In this document: positions 1-8,107 of the stretch, in pieces | Layout: the number at the start of each line of letters is the position of its first letter | Position numbering within the stretch: the stretch's first letter is position 1 | From: Pseudoalteromonas ostreae | Lineage (GTDB): Bacteria; Pseudomonadota; Gammaproteobacteria; Enterobacterales; Alteromonadaceae | Assembly (NCBI RefSeq): GCF_018069805.1 | Contig: NZ_JAGPYN010000032.1 | Span: 1 to 43,414 of the forward strand | DNA: 43,414 nt | Reading direction: 5' to 3' | Notes under the pieces: model-generated | The model's input: the letters and a program-made list of their open reading frames with translations, nothing else | The model's database searches: none | Told to the model about the DNA's origin: nothing | Translations under genes and position numbers: made by a program

Positions 1-89
1 TAGCAAGCACCTCTCTGTTACCGCTCGACTTGCATGTGTTAGGCCTGCCGCCAGCGTTCAATCTGAGCCATGATCAAACTCTTCAATTA
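1..89 (-). rRNA. rrs: 16S ribosomal RNA, 5' end (cut by window edge)
   Basis: The reverse complement reads AGAGTTTGATCATGGCTCAG near 62-81 and continues into the GAACGCTGGCGGCAGGCCTAA region, the universal start of bacterial 16S rRNA. Only about the first 89 nt are present; the rest lies beyond position 1. The 5' boundary is placed by analogy to the E. coli AAATTGAAGAG start and could be off by a few bases. The hypervariable V1 bases are cut before they become useful for identifying the organism. Confidence 0.97.
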
Positions 90-307
90 AAAGTTTTTTC
101 TGTCTTCTCGACACGCTCAATGAATTCTGAATTTATTTAATATCTTTCGATATTGAATTGACTGTGCCGAAGCAACTTATAAATAAGTTACTTCTGTTGG
201 TCACTCAGTTTCAATTGAGACTCTAAATTTTTTGCCTTGCTTAGCGAACTAAGCTCGGCTGTTAGAACTCAACCTGTACGAGTGCCCACACAGATGATTG
301 CTTTATA

Positions 308-320
308 TTGTTAAAGAACG
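308..320 (-). promoter_or_regulatory. rRNA leader boxA antitermination element
   Basis: On the minus strand the sequence reads GTTCTTTAACAA, close to the E. coli rrn boxA TGCTCTTTAACAA. It lies between the rRNA promoters and the 16S start, where NusB/NusE load to make transcription of the rRNA operon resistant to Rho. The position and the match are seen directly; the function comes from the family. Confidence 0.75.
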
Positions 321-359
321 TTGCGGTTAAAGTTAAACTTTATCTCGCTAGGGCTGCGC

Positions 360-387
360 ATATTACGCTTTCCTATTTTTTTGTCAA
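360..387 (-). promoter_or_regulatory. rRNA operon promoter P2-like
   Basis: Minus-strand -35 TTGACA (382-387) and -10 TAATAT (360-365) are separated by 16 bp. A GC-rich discriminator, GCGCAGCCC, follows directly downstream, as expected of a stringently controlled stable-RNA promoter. It is the promoter nearer to the 16S gene. The start site is not known. Confidence 0.7.
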
Positions 388-485
388 CACTTAATTTTAA
401 ACTTTATTAAAAATCTAAACTTAAGTTTTACTCGACTAACTGATTAACTCTTGCCTCGCTAAGCGTTGCTGTCTGCCGTCTCAGT

Positions 486-521
486 GGGGTCGCATTATAG
501 GGCGCGGCGAATTTTACGCAA
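486..521 (-). promoter_or_regulatory. rRNA operon promoter P1-like
   Basis: Minus-strand -35 TTGCGT (516-521), 16-bp spacer and a perfect -10 TATAAT (494-499) are followed by the discriminator GCGACCCC (486-493), the classic ppGpp/DksA-sensitive rRNA P1 form. AT-rich DNA upstream (522-560) could serve as an UP element. The rest of 91-738 is leader and intergenic sequence with no gene visible. Confidence 0.75.
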
Positions 522-654
522 GCGTTTTTTAAAGAAAACTATAAAAAACATGCCTTACGCTTGCTTTTTAGCCAAGATGCTTAAAAACACATCTAAAAAA
601 TAGATAATCGCTATTGTTTAATCCTTCTAAAATAGGGTTTCACATTCATATACG

Positions 655-702
655 TTGATATTAATAACACTAGTATTGTATATATGAAATTTCATATATA
701 CA
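655..702 (+). promoter_or_regulatory. ars operon promoter overlapped by a palindromic operator
   Basis: A 26-bp perfect palindrome spans 677-702; its left half is TGTATATATGAAA and its right half the exact reverse complement. A plausible promoter overlaps it: -35 TTGATA at 655-660 and -10 TATATA at 679-684 with an 18-bp spacer. The core ATATGAA/TTCATAT resembles operators of the ArsR/SmtB family. Because the next gene carries an ArsR domain, autorepression relieved by As(III) is the natural reading. The palindrome is seen; the regulator assignment is inferred. Confidence 0.75.
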
Positions 703-738
703 CTTAATGGATATTGTCAGTCAGAATATTTAATTTAC

Positions 739-1581
739 ATGTCCCAAAGTAATAGTTCAAAGCAAAGTGTGCTCTTTCTGTGCACTGAGAATTCAGCCCG
801 TTCACAAATGGCAGAAGTATTACTGAGAAATAAAGCGGGAGAGATTTTTGATGTTTATAGTGCTGGGATCGCTCCTAAAGATATTGATCCTAGAACAATT
901 AATTGTTTGCAAAAGTTTAACTTGCCGATAACTGAGCTCAGCGCAAAACATATAGCTGAGTTTACAGATAAGACTTTTGATTATGTTATTACGCTATGTG
1001 AAAGAGCAAACAATGAATGCAGAGCTTATAAAGGCGCACTGTTGCAACTTGCGTGGGATATTGCAGATCCAAAAGTAATGGTAGGTTTAGAGCCCTTTGT
1101 CGCAACCCTCTATGAACTTGATAAACGACTGGATATGTTTATTGACGTACACGGTAATATTAATAACCTGCAATCACATCAGTATGTGCCACTATGTAAT
1201 AGTACCATCTCAGATCAAGATAACGAGTTATCGATAGATCCAAGCATATTTTATAAATGCTTAACTGATCAGATCCGATTAAAAACTTTAATGTTAACCA
1301 ACTACTATGGCGAGTTATGTGTTTGCGAATTAATGGTAGCACTGCAAGAGCAAAGCCAACCAAAGGTATCGCGTAACTTAGCCGTATTAAAGAAAGCCGG
1401 CATCATTACAGATAGAAAGCACGGACAATGGGTGTTTTACCAAATTAATCCAAGATTGCCACAATGGAGCAAGACGATTATTAGTACAACCACTGAAAGT
1501 AATCTCCATCTGATCATCAACAGCCTTAATCGATTAGCGACTATGCATAAACGACCTAATAAAGTGAGCTTTTGCAGTTAA
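739..1581 (+). CDS. Arsenate reductase (LMW-PTP type)-ArsR repressor fusion
   Basis: A two-domain protein of 280 aa. Residues about 10-135 are a low-molecular-weight-phosphatase-type arsenate reductase: the P-loop CX5R is C15...R21 (CTENSAR), the redox cysteines C87 and C94 lie in TLCERANNEC, and the general-acid loop reads WDIADP. This is the thioredoxin-coupled triad known from pI258 ArsC. Residues about 170-265 form an ArsR winged helix with the metalloid motif ELCVCEL and a recognition helix around QPKVSRNLAVLKKAG. It would reduce arsenate to arsenite and sense arsenite in one polypeptide. It is first in an operon with GAPDH and ArsJ. No strong Shine-Dalgarno precedes the ATG. Each domain call is firm; how the domains talk to each other is unknown. 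Confidence 0.93.
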   Translation: MSQSNSSKQSVLFLCTENSARSQMAEVLLRNKAGEIFDVYSAGIAPKDIDPRTINCLQKFNLPITELSAKHIAEFTDKTFDYVITLCERANNECRAYKGALLQLAWDIADPKVMVGLEPFVATLYELDKRLDMFIDVHGNINNLQSHQYVPLCNSTISDQDNELSIDPSIFYKCLTDQIRLKTLMLTNYYGELCVCELMVALQEQSQPKVSRNLAVLKKAGIITDRKHGQWVFYQINPRLPQWSKTIISTTTESNLHLIINSLNRLATMHKRPNKVSFCS

Positions 1582-1680
1582 CGATAACTTTAATAAACAC
1601 AGCACAATTTAACATTGGCTAACGTAATGAAGCGCTAGCTTTACCGCACTTACAACCCAACAATTAATCAGGATGTAATT

Positions 1681-2691
1681 ATGACAGTAAAAGTAGGTAT
1701 AAATGGTTTTGGCCGTATGGGTCGATTATCAATGCGCGCAGCATTTGATTGGCATGATATAGAAATTGTCCATATTAACGATCCAGGCGGTAATGCTGAA
1801 ACATTCGCTCATTTAATGACGTTTGATTCAGTACACGGTAAATGGCATCACGAAGCAAGTCATACTGAAGATACTATTATAATTAATGGTAAAACAATTG
1901 CTTTTACGCAAAACACTAAAACAGAACAGACTGATTGGTCTAACTGTGATGTCGTTATTGAAGCGTCGGGTAAAATTAAAACCAAGGCACTACTGCAAGC
2001 TTACCTAGATCAAGGTGTAAAACGCGTTGTTGTTACAGCACCAGTAAAAGAAGAGGGTATTTTAAATGTAGTAATAGGTGTAAACGACCACCTTTATAAT
2101 AAAGAGATTTACCCAATCATTACCGCTGCATCATGCACAACTAACTGCTTAGCACCAGTAGTAAAAGTTATTCATGAAAAGATTGGCATCAAGCATGGCT
2201 CAATCACCACCATTCATGACATAACCAACACCCAAACAATTATTGATGCGCCGCATAAAGACTTACGCCGTGCACGTTCATGCGGCACAAGTTTGATCCC
2301 CACTACAACTGGTTCAGCTACTGCAATAACGCATATATTTCCAGAGTTAAAAGGTAAACTAAATGGCCATGCTATTCGCGTACCGCTAACTAACGCATCA
2401 ATTACTGACTGTGTATTTGAACTTGAGCGCGGTACCACCGTTGCTGAAGTAAATAAATTACTTAAGGATGCTGCTGAAAATGAACTAAAAGGCATTATGG
2501 GCTACGAAGAACGCCCACTGGTATCTATTGACTACAAAACTGATCCTCGTTCCAGCATCATTGATGCGCTATCGACCATGGTGATCAACGACACTCAAGT
2601 AAAACTTTATGTGTGGTACGACAATGAATGGGGCTACGCGAACCGAACTGCGGAATTGGTACGTAAAGTTGGTCTAGCTGACAAGGAATAA
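1681..2691 (+). CDS. Glyceraldehyde-3-phosphate dehydrogenase of the ars operon
   Basis: A full-length type I GAPDH of 336 aa. The N-terminal Rossmann motif GINGFGRMGRL binds NAD; the catalytic C152 lies in ASCTTNC, and the C-terminus has the usual YDNEWGYANR signature. In ars operons a dedicated GAPDH lets arsenate replace phosphate, giving unstable 1-arseno-3-phosphoglycerate that ArsJ exports (established for GAPDH-ArsJ pairs). It stops 6 bp before the arsJ GTG, so the two are tightly coupled. A 99-bp gap separates it from the ArsC-ArsR gene. By sequence alone it could be a glycolytic paralogue; the location argues for the arsenic role. Confidence 0.93.
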   Translation: MTVKVGINGFGRMGRLSMRAAFDWHDIEIVHINDPGGNAETFAHLMTFDSVHGKWHHEASHTEDTIIINGKTIAFTQNTKTEQTDWSNCDVVIEASGKIKTKALLQAYLDQGVKRVVVTAPVKEEGILNVVIGVNDHLYNKEIYPIITAASCTTNCLAPVVKVIHEKIGIKHGSITTIHDITNTQTIIDAPHKDLRRARSCGTSLIPTTTGSATAITHIFPELKGKLNGHAIRVPLTNASITDCVFELERGTTVAEVNKLLKDAAENELKGIMGYEERPLVSIDYKTDPRSSIIDALSTMVINDTQVKLYVWYDNEWGYANRTAELVRKVGLADKE

Positions 2692-2697
2692 ATAACA

Positions 2698-3927
2698 GTG
2701 GATCGATTCACAGCACTCTCCCCACAAATAAAACAATATTTGATCATTACCGGTAATTACTGGGCATTTACTTTAACTGATGGCGCACTGCGGATGCTCG
2801 TGGTGCTGTATTTTTATCAATTAGGTTACAGCCCACTTAGTATTGCTATGTTGTTTTTGTTTTATGAAATTTTTGGTGTGATCACCAATTTAGTGGGCGG
2901 ATGGCTGGGAGCTCGATTCGGCCTGAATAAAACCATGAACATTGGCTTAGCATTACAAATTGTGTCTTTGGCAATGCTTATGGCACCTGTAGATACACTC
3001 ACCGTAATTTATGTAATGGCTGCGCAGGCGCTTTCAGGGATCGCAAAAGATCTGAATAAAATGAGCGCCAAAAGCGCTATTAAATTACTAGTACCAAAAG
3101 ACGCGCAAGGCCAGCTTTTCAAATGGGTGGCTATTTTAACGGGTTCTAAAAATGCGTTAAAAGGTGTTGGCTTCTTTTTAGGTGGTGTACTGCTAACTTT
3201 GCTAGAGTTTCATGGCGCAATGCTAATCATGATCTGCATGCTCACAGCAGTATGGCTATTTAGCTTATTCGCGTTAAAAGCAGACTTAGGCAAAGCTAAA
3301 AACAAAGCTAAATTTAGTGAGTTATTCTCAAAGAGCAAAGCCATTAATGTACTTTCTGCGGCACGACTATTTTTATTTGCCGCCAGAGATGTTTGGTTTG
3401 TTGTGGCGCTACCGGTATTTTTGGCGGCTACATTTGCTTGGGATCACTGGTGGGTTGGCGGCTTTATGGCATGCTGGATTATTGGTTATGGCATAGTGCA
3501 GTCTTTTGCGCCTTATATTACAAACATAATGAGTACAGAAAAAAAATCAGTTCAGGTGCCCTGTGGCCGTAGCGCTTTTTTATGGGCCAGTTACTTAACA
3601 GCTATACCGGCCATGATTGCCCTAGCCCTGCATTTTGACTTTTATATACAAGCATCCGTTATTATCGGTTTACTGATATTTGGGGCAGTGTTTGCGATTA
3701 ACTCATCATTGCATAGCTATTTAATTGTCAGCCTTGCTGATAGTGATGGCGTGTCACTTGATGTGGGCTTTTACTATATGGCCAATGCCATGGGCAGATT
3801 ATTAGGCACAGTGCTTTCGGGCTGGGTATATCAACAACAAGGGCTAGAAGCTTGCCTGTGGATCTCAAGCTGCTTTATTGCCCTAGCAGCATTGTTATCG
3901 CTCGCGTTACCAAAGAGTAATCAATAG
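2698..3927 (+). CDS. arsJ: ArsJ, MFS exporter of 1-arseno-3-phosphoglycerate
   Basis: A 409-aa major-facilitator protein with about 12 hydrophobic segments. It begins with GTG 6 bp after the GAPDH stop, with AAGGA just upstream inside the GAPDH end; the next ATG is 32 codons in and would remove the first membrane segment. The opening ITGNYWAFTLTDGALRMLVVLYF is the characteristic start of the ArsJ family. Its partner GAPDH makes the arseno-sugar phosphate that ArsJ expels. The 3' end overlaps the convergent EAL gene by 7 bp and no terminator hairpin is visible between them. No ArsB or Acr3 arsenite pump is present nearby. Confidence 0.9.
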   Translation: MDRFTALSPQIKQYLIITGNYWAFTLTDGALRMLVVLYFYQLGYSPLSIAMLFLFYEIFGVITNLVGGWLGARFGLNKTMNIGLALQIVSLAMLMAPVDTLTVIYVMAAQALSGIAKDLNKMSAKSAIKLLVPKDAQGQLFKWVAILTGSKNALKGVGFFLGGVLLTLLEFHGAMLIMICMLTAVWLFSLFALKADLGKAKNKAKFSELFSKSKAINVLSAARLFLFAARDVWFVVALPVFLAATFAWDHWWVGGFMACWIIGYGIVQSFAPYITNIMSTEKKSVQVPCGRSAFLWASYLTAIPAMIALALHFDFYIQASVIIGLLIFGAVFAINSSLHSYLIVSLADSDGVSLDVGFYYMANAMGRLLGTVLSGWVYQQQGLEACLWISSCFIALAALLSLALPKSNQ

Positions 3928-4688
3928 TCATTAAAATCAATAGTTGGTAAACTCTCAAAACCTGGTTTAGCAAATAAATACCCTTGCATTAATTCTATGC
4001 CCGCTGCTTTTAGCCAAGTATATTCCTGAAGAGTCTCTATCCCTTCAGCTAGCGGAGTGATATTTAGATCACGAAACATGTTTAAGCTATGGGTCACAAT
4101 TGCTTGGCGTACTTTGTCTGAATCTATATTGCGAATAAGCTCCATATCTAATTTAATAATATCAGTTTGAAAGTCGGCTAATAAATTGAGACCGGAGTAA
4201 CCAGATCCAAAATCATCAGTGGCCGTTGTAAAACCTAACGACTGGTAATACTCAACCACTCGCTTTATATGAGCGCTGTCTGTAATTTTTTCAACTTCGG
4301 TAAACTCAAACATAATTCGCTGCGTTGGAAAATTATATTTTTTAGCAGCATCTAGCGTAGTACGAATGCAACGTTCTGGCTTATAAATAGCATTAGGTAA
4401 AAAGTTGATACTTAGCATAGAGTCAACTCCCAACTCAGCTGCTAAAGCAATCGCTTTTATCCGACAAAGCTGATCAAAAGTATAGCGGTTATCCTCATTA
4501 ACTTTTGAAATAACCGAATAAGCTGATTCATTATTTAAGCCACGCACAAGCGCTTCATAACCAAAAATAGAGTGCGTTTTACAATTTATAATTGGTTGAA
4601 ATGCCATTGTAAAATCAAAGCCAAGACTCTCTTCATCTTTACAGATGTTGCAAAATACCTTTTTACACTCTGTTAGTTCTTCATTCAT
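3921..4688 (-). CDS. EAL-domain cyclic-di-GMP phosphodiesterase
   Basis: A stand-alone EAL domain of about 255 aa with no sensor domain of its own. Motifs for an active enzyme are visible: EALVRG, the Glu of MFEFTE, loop 6 TDDFGSGYSGL, KLDMELI, AEGIET and QGYLFAKP. It would hydrolyse c-di-GMP to pGpG in the cytoplasm. A short N-terminal stretch has three Cys (ECKKVFCNIC), possibly a metal or redox site. I start at the ATG at 4688 rather than the in-frame GTG two codons earlier. It is divergent from a BLUF photoreceptor gene 161 bp away, which suggests light input through a separate protein. Confidence 0.9.
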   Translation of the reverse strand: MNEELTECKKVFCNICKDEESLGFDFTMAFQPIINCKTHSIFGYEALVRGLNNESAYSVISKVNEDNRYTFDQLCRIKAIALAAELGVDSMLSINFLPNAIYKPERCIRTTLDAAKKYNFPTQRIMFEFTEVEKITDSAHIKRVVEYYQSLGFTTATDDFGSGYSGLNLLADFQTDIIKLDMELIRNIDSDKVRQAIVTHSLNMFRDLNITPLAEGIETLQEYTWLKAAGIELMQGYLFAKPGFESLPTIDFNDY

Positions 4689-4849
4689 AAGCACAGCTCG
4701 TTTTAATCTATTTTGTTATGGTAGTTGAGTTAAAAGTGAAAGCCAACCTTACTTTGCTTTAACTATTACATATACAATCAAGTGTTAGCATTTTATTAAA
4801 TCTACGTTATAGTTAATTGCACTACTTAATTTTATTTAAAATAGCACCT

Positions 4850-5269
4850 ATGTTCCTTACACGAATAATTTACGCCAGCACAATAACCGAGCACTTTAAT
4901 CCATCGTCACTTGAAGAGATTATTGAAAAAGCCGTTTTAAATAATAAAAAAAATAACGTAACGGGTATGCTTTGCTTCAATCGTAACTATTTTTTGCAGT
5001 GCATTGAAGGCTCTCGCACTAACGTAAATAAAACTTACAACAAGATTTTAAATGATAAAAGGCACACAGAAATTATTTTACTCGACTATAGCGAAATTAA
5101 TGCCCGCGAGTTTTCTAACTGGTCTATGGGTTATGTGCCAACATCACGATTAAGTGCTCAAATCAACTTGAAATTTTCAGGTTCAAGCGAGTTTAGCCCA
5201 TATAAAATATCAGCAGAGAGTGCCTATATGATGATGCTGGAGCTGAAAAATTCATTACCCACTGTTTAG
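4850..5269 (+). CDS. Short BLUF-domain blue-light photoreceptor
   Basis: A 139-aa BLUF (FAD-binding blue-light) protein. From the ATG at 4850 the fold's key residues fall at canonical spacing: Y8 in RIIYAS, N32, and Q50 in NYFLQCIEG (Tyr to Gln 42 residues apart, as in AppA), with the W/M pair in NWSMGYV. An upstream in-frame TTG (4817) would add 11 hydrophobic residues and displace the usual N-terminus, so I reject it. About 40 residues follow the core. There is no fused output domain; the divergent EAL protein is the obvious candidate partner, like the PapB-PapA pair of Rhodopseudomonas. Confidence 0.92.
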   Translation: MFLTRIIYASTITEHFNPSSLEEIIEKAVLNNKKNNVTGMLCFNRNYFLQCIEGSRTNVNKTYNKILNDKRHTEIILLDYSEINAREFSNWSMGYVPTSRLSAQINLKFSGSSEFSPYKISAESAYMMMLELKNSLPTV

Positions 5270-5580
5270 CTATTACCTAGATGTACGGCATTAGCAAAGA
5301 CATTGCAAAGTCGTTATGAAATTACGCAATGTGCTTACTCCGCTATAGTAAAAGTAACATAGAATTGATGAAGTCGTGTTTGTTTTTAGTACTAGCGCAA
5401 ACAACTGAACTGTCCACACAAATTTACATTATCTCTGCATAGCTTTTTCGCTATGTAACACTCCCGTAGCGCCTCTCTTTGAAAAATAAAACGACGTTCC
5501 AAGCCCCCAAATGTGGAACACTTAATGCATAAATTTTTAAATCAAAGAACTTGTCAACTTTTTGCCGCACGGGATGCACA
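5270..5580. other. Gene-free stretch with two small inverted repeats
   Basis: No coding potential is apparent. A 6-bp hairpin CATAGC-TTTTTC-GCTATG lies at 5438-5455. GTTCCA (5496-5501) and TGGAAC (5514-5519) form a spaced dyad about 60 bp before the next gene's ATG and could be an operator. No clear -10/-35 pair stands out. Confidence 0.4.
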
Positions 5581-6000
5581 ATGAATCTAACAAATATACC
5601 TTCATCACTTCTTACAGATCCAAACTATTTAAAGCAAACACAAGCAGGCACACAGCAAACAAATGACAAAGAAAAACTAACTTCTTCCACTGAAGTGGAG
5701 AATAGCGATGAAAACACTGCTGAAAATAAAACTGACAACGATGAGACTGTAGCAAGTACACAGCAACAAATGATTAAAAACATTAAAGAACTACAAGAAA
5801 AAATACGCGCGCTTGAAGCTGACAGCAGCCTTACCAAAGCAGAGCAACAAACACAAAAAGCTGAATTACAAAAAGAGTTAGATCAAGAACTTGTTTCAAT
5901 CCAACTTAGCGTAAAAAAGAACGTATCAACTTTGATGGGAAGTTTATTTTCGTCAGCAGGCAACACCAGCTCAGGTTTATTGTTTAATCATAGTGCTTAA
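5581..6000 (+). CDS. Small coiled-coil protein of unknown function
   Basis: A 139-aa, hydrophilic, Gln/Glu/Lys-rich protein. Residues about 15-60 are low-complexity (Thr, Asn, Glu, Asp), about 63-110 form a coiled coil (IKNIKELQEKIRALEAD and onward), and the tail is Ser/Gly-rich. There is no signal peptide or membrane segment. I start at the ATG (5581); a TTG ten codons upstream encodes a Cys-containing stub that does not look native. The helical part resembles many short FlxA-like or putative chaperone proteins, but I cannot assign a family. It is monocistronic and ends at a shared bidirectional terminator. Confidence 0.6.
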   Translation: MNLTNIPSSLLTDPNYLKQTQAGTQQTNDKEKLTSSTEVENSDENTAENKTDNDETVASTQQQMIKNIKELQEKIRALEADSSLTKAEQQTQKAELQKELDQELVSIQLSVKKNVSTLMGSLFSSAGNTSSGLLFNHSA

Positions 6001-6035
6001 AACTGTTTTTAATAGAATAACGAAACATAATAAAC

Positions 6036-6075
6036 TAGTAATGAGTGTCACTAGCTTTAGTCACACTCATTACTA
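6036..6075. terminator. Bidirectional hairpin terminator
   Basis: A perfect 13-bp stem: TAGTAATGAGTGT at 6036-6048 pairs with 6063-6075 around a 14-nt loop. It sits between two convergent genes (stops at 6000 and 6106). T-rich DNA follows on the minus-strand side; the plus side has only a weak tract. Confidence 0.75.
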
Positions 6076-6105
6076 AAATAAAGCCCAGTACATCTAACGA
6101 CTGAT

Positions 6106-6510
6106 TTATTTACTTTGTTTGTCAGATACTAGTTTTTGTAACCAATAACCATCATGCTTTTCAAAAATATTAAGCCCTTCTTTGGTATTGACTAAAACAT
6201 TATTTCCAACAGTAGTATAGTAAAGTGGGTTTGGATCAATCGATATTAATGCATGTACAATTCCTATCAAATCATCTGAAAGAAGATGCTGTTCTAAAAC
6301 GCTAACGTCTTTGATAGCAAGAGTGATGTAGTCATATAGCTGTTTAGCCGTTATGTCAGACTTTAACTTATGCACAGAGGCATCAGCGACACCCACACAA
6401 TTTGTATAAAAATCCAACCCAAGCATCGTTTGTTTGTTTTCACATAACGATAAGTCTGAAAACTGTGCAAAACATGTACTTGGGAGTAATAAAATTAATA
6501 ACTTTTTCAT
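6106..6510 (-). CDS. Small exported protein of unknown function
   Basis: A 134-aa protein with a clear Sec signal peptide (MKKLLILLLPSTCFA, cleavage after A15), so it is periplasmic or secreted at about 119 aa. Two Cys early in the mature part (LCENK and NCVG) could form a disulfide. No family is recognised; the tail has several aromatic residues (FEKHDGYWLQKL). It is monocistronic, convergent with the coiled-coil gene, and followed upstream by about 200 bp with no gene before the tRNA. Confidence 0.65.
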   Translation of the reverse strand: MKKLLILLLPSTCFAQFSDLSLCENKQTMLGLDFYTNCVGVADASVHKLKSDITAKQLYDYITLAIKDVSVLEQHLLSDDLIGIVHALISIDPNPLYYTTVGNNVLVNTKEGLNIFEKHDGYWLQKLVSDKQSK

Positions 6511-6711
6511 CGGGCGATCATAATTTTATTTGACATAACATTCCCTCGCTAATAAAAATAAAAGGGTACATCAATTTTTAATTACTTTCCACGTTTGAAT
6601 TATTTTGCCGACTAGAAACTGGAAATCGTTAGTCATTTTTTGCTATTTTAAAAAAGTAGTACAGGGTAATTTTTGTTAGTAGGTATTTACTTGGGAAGCT
6701 TGTAAAAGTGG

Positions 6712-6785
6712 TGGCCCCTCCCAGACTCGAACTGGGGACCTAACGATTATGAGTCGTGTGCTCTAACCAACTGAGCTAAGGGGCC
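6712..6785 (-). tRNA. tRNA-Ile2, anticodon CAT (lysidine type)
   Basis: A complete 74-nt cloverleaf on the minus strand: acceptor GGCCCCT/AGGGGCC, D-arm GCTCAGTTGGTTAGAGC, anticodon CAT at 6749-6751 within CTCATAA, and T-loop TTCGAGT. The acceptor, D-arm and GACTCATAATCG core match E. coli ileX, whose C34 is changed to lysidine by TilS so that it reads AUA; the elongator tRNA-Met starts differently. Position 27-43 is a C-U mismatch. The discriminator A is followed by CTT, so the CCA end is not encoded. Confidence 0.92.
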
Positions 6786-7202
6786 ATTTTTTATTAGCAT
6801 GTGTTTTTAAAACAGAGGCTAAATTTTGAAGCGTTTAATCACCTAAGCGACTAAAGCGGGTGCAGTATAAAAAGTTTTTACTGGCTTGTCACTAGCAAAA
6901 ACCTTTATTTTAACAATCAATAAGCTAACTGCTCAAATAGTAGCCGCAAAGTGGCTTTTTTTGATCGAAATAGGGTTAAGGTAAAAGGGCTTTGCTGATA
7001 AAATCGTTTGAAGTTAAGTGTTGCTAAAGCCATTGCATACTAAGCTGAAGTAGAAAATTTTGCGATTAACTCAGGTACTATGTTGAGGTAAGGGTATAAG
7101 TTCTTCTTTGAGCTGAATTGGTTAACCCCATTTTTGTCAAAATAGCTGTTTTAACAAAATTTTCGCCTCCCCTTTTTATTCCTACTAACTTCCGCACAGT
7201 AG
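6786..7202. other. Intergenic stretch, no gene seen
   Basis: About 420 bp between tRNA-Ile2 and the TonB-like gene. It is AT-rich, with stop codons in every frame and no convincing coding region, RNA gene or repeat. Any tRNA promoter must lie in its left part on the minus strand, but I could not choose a clear -10/-35 pair. Confidence 0.4.
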
Positions 7203-7853
7203 TCACTTTTTATCTAACCATTTGTTCATTACTTGCTCGTAGGCGTCGGTTACTTTTGTTTTAGCACAACTGGTGCCCATTAAATAACTATCTGGTAGGT
7301 CACTTTTTGTCATTACACCGGCTCCAATCGATACCTTTTTAAAGCAGTTATCCCCGAGGCGATAAATAGTTAATTGCATGCTTTGCTTTTCAACTTTTAA
7401 TGGGTCTATGCTAGTTTGCTGGTGCTCCTTTGGCACTGTAATACGCTGTGGTTGTGCTAAAGCTTGTGACGTTGGAGGTGTTGAGGGGAGTGTATTTTGC
7501 TGTTGCTTTAGTATGCTCTTTAAACCTAATTTAAGGTCTATTTTTTTATAGCTGTTAGAGTCTGTTTGTGCCTTGGGCGTTACAGGCTTTATTGTTTTTT
7601 TAATTTTTACAATCGTGTTTGCAGCAGGAATAATTGGTTTTTCAAGCTTTTTCAACAGCGTGGCTTGCTCGTGCTGGTTGCTCTTTTTTTCTATTGTAGG
7701 CAATGACTTAGGCAACGCCACACTAACCATGTATGCTTTAATTGGGGGAGTATCTATCGCTACAAATTTTGGGGTTTTAACACTCATTAATATTGAAAAA
7801 ATTATCCCGTGGAGCAGTAATGAAATAATAAAAGGCCAGCGCCACGTTGTCAC
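7203..7853 (-). CDS. TonB-like membrane-anchored periplasmic protein
   Basis: 216 aa starting with GTG (the next ATG, codon 23, would lose most of the membrane helix). Residues 6-25 (WPFIISLLLHGIIFSILMSV) form an N-in anchor of the TonB/TolA kind, including the Ser/His positions typical of TonB helices. A Lys/Pro/Gln-rich linker (about 30-150) follows, then a small C-terminal domain (about 155-216) with two Cys (DNCFKK and TSCAKT) that may be disulfide-bonded. The canonical TonB C-terminal fold (YP motif) is not seen and there are no ExbB/ExbD genes next door. It is probably an envelope-spanning protein of unknown partner. Confidence 0.55.
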   Translation of the reverse strand: MTTWRWPFIISLLLHGIIFSILMSVKTPKFVAIDTPPIKAYMVSVALPKSLPTIEKKSNQHEQATLLKKLEKPIIPAANTIVKIKKTIKPVTPKAQTDSNSYKKIDLKLGLKSILKQQQNTLPSTPPTSQALAQPQRITVPKEHQQTSIDPLKVEKQSMQLTIYRLGDNCFKKVSIGAGVMTKSDLPDSYLMGTSCAKTKVTDAYEQVMNKWLDKK

Positions 7854-8107
7854 AATATTTGTTCCCTAAACAATAAGTGTTCCCTATAACACTAATTTAA
7901 TATGACCACATAGGCGCTACAAAGTTCCTAATATTAACACTATGTTATTATTTTTCTTAGCATTGACCAAATATTCAAACTCTTGTTTGAAAATGGATGT
8001 AATAAGAATTATGCAACTGCTCATTATCAATAACCTTAAATCAGCTAGAGAAAATGAGCATGTTGTAGCATATCTCACTACGGGCAAACTTTATTGTCTC
8101 TACACAG

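Noticed and set aside
4817..4849. Upstream TTG start for the BLUF gene
   Set aside because: It would add 11 residues and shift the canonical Tyr8; the ATG at 4850 gives the normal BLUF N-terminus.
7203..7853. Genuine TonB energy transducer
   Set aside because: The anchor and Pro/Lys linker fit, but the TonB C-terminal domain and nearby exbB/exbD are missing, so I call it only TonB-like.
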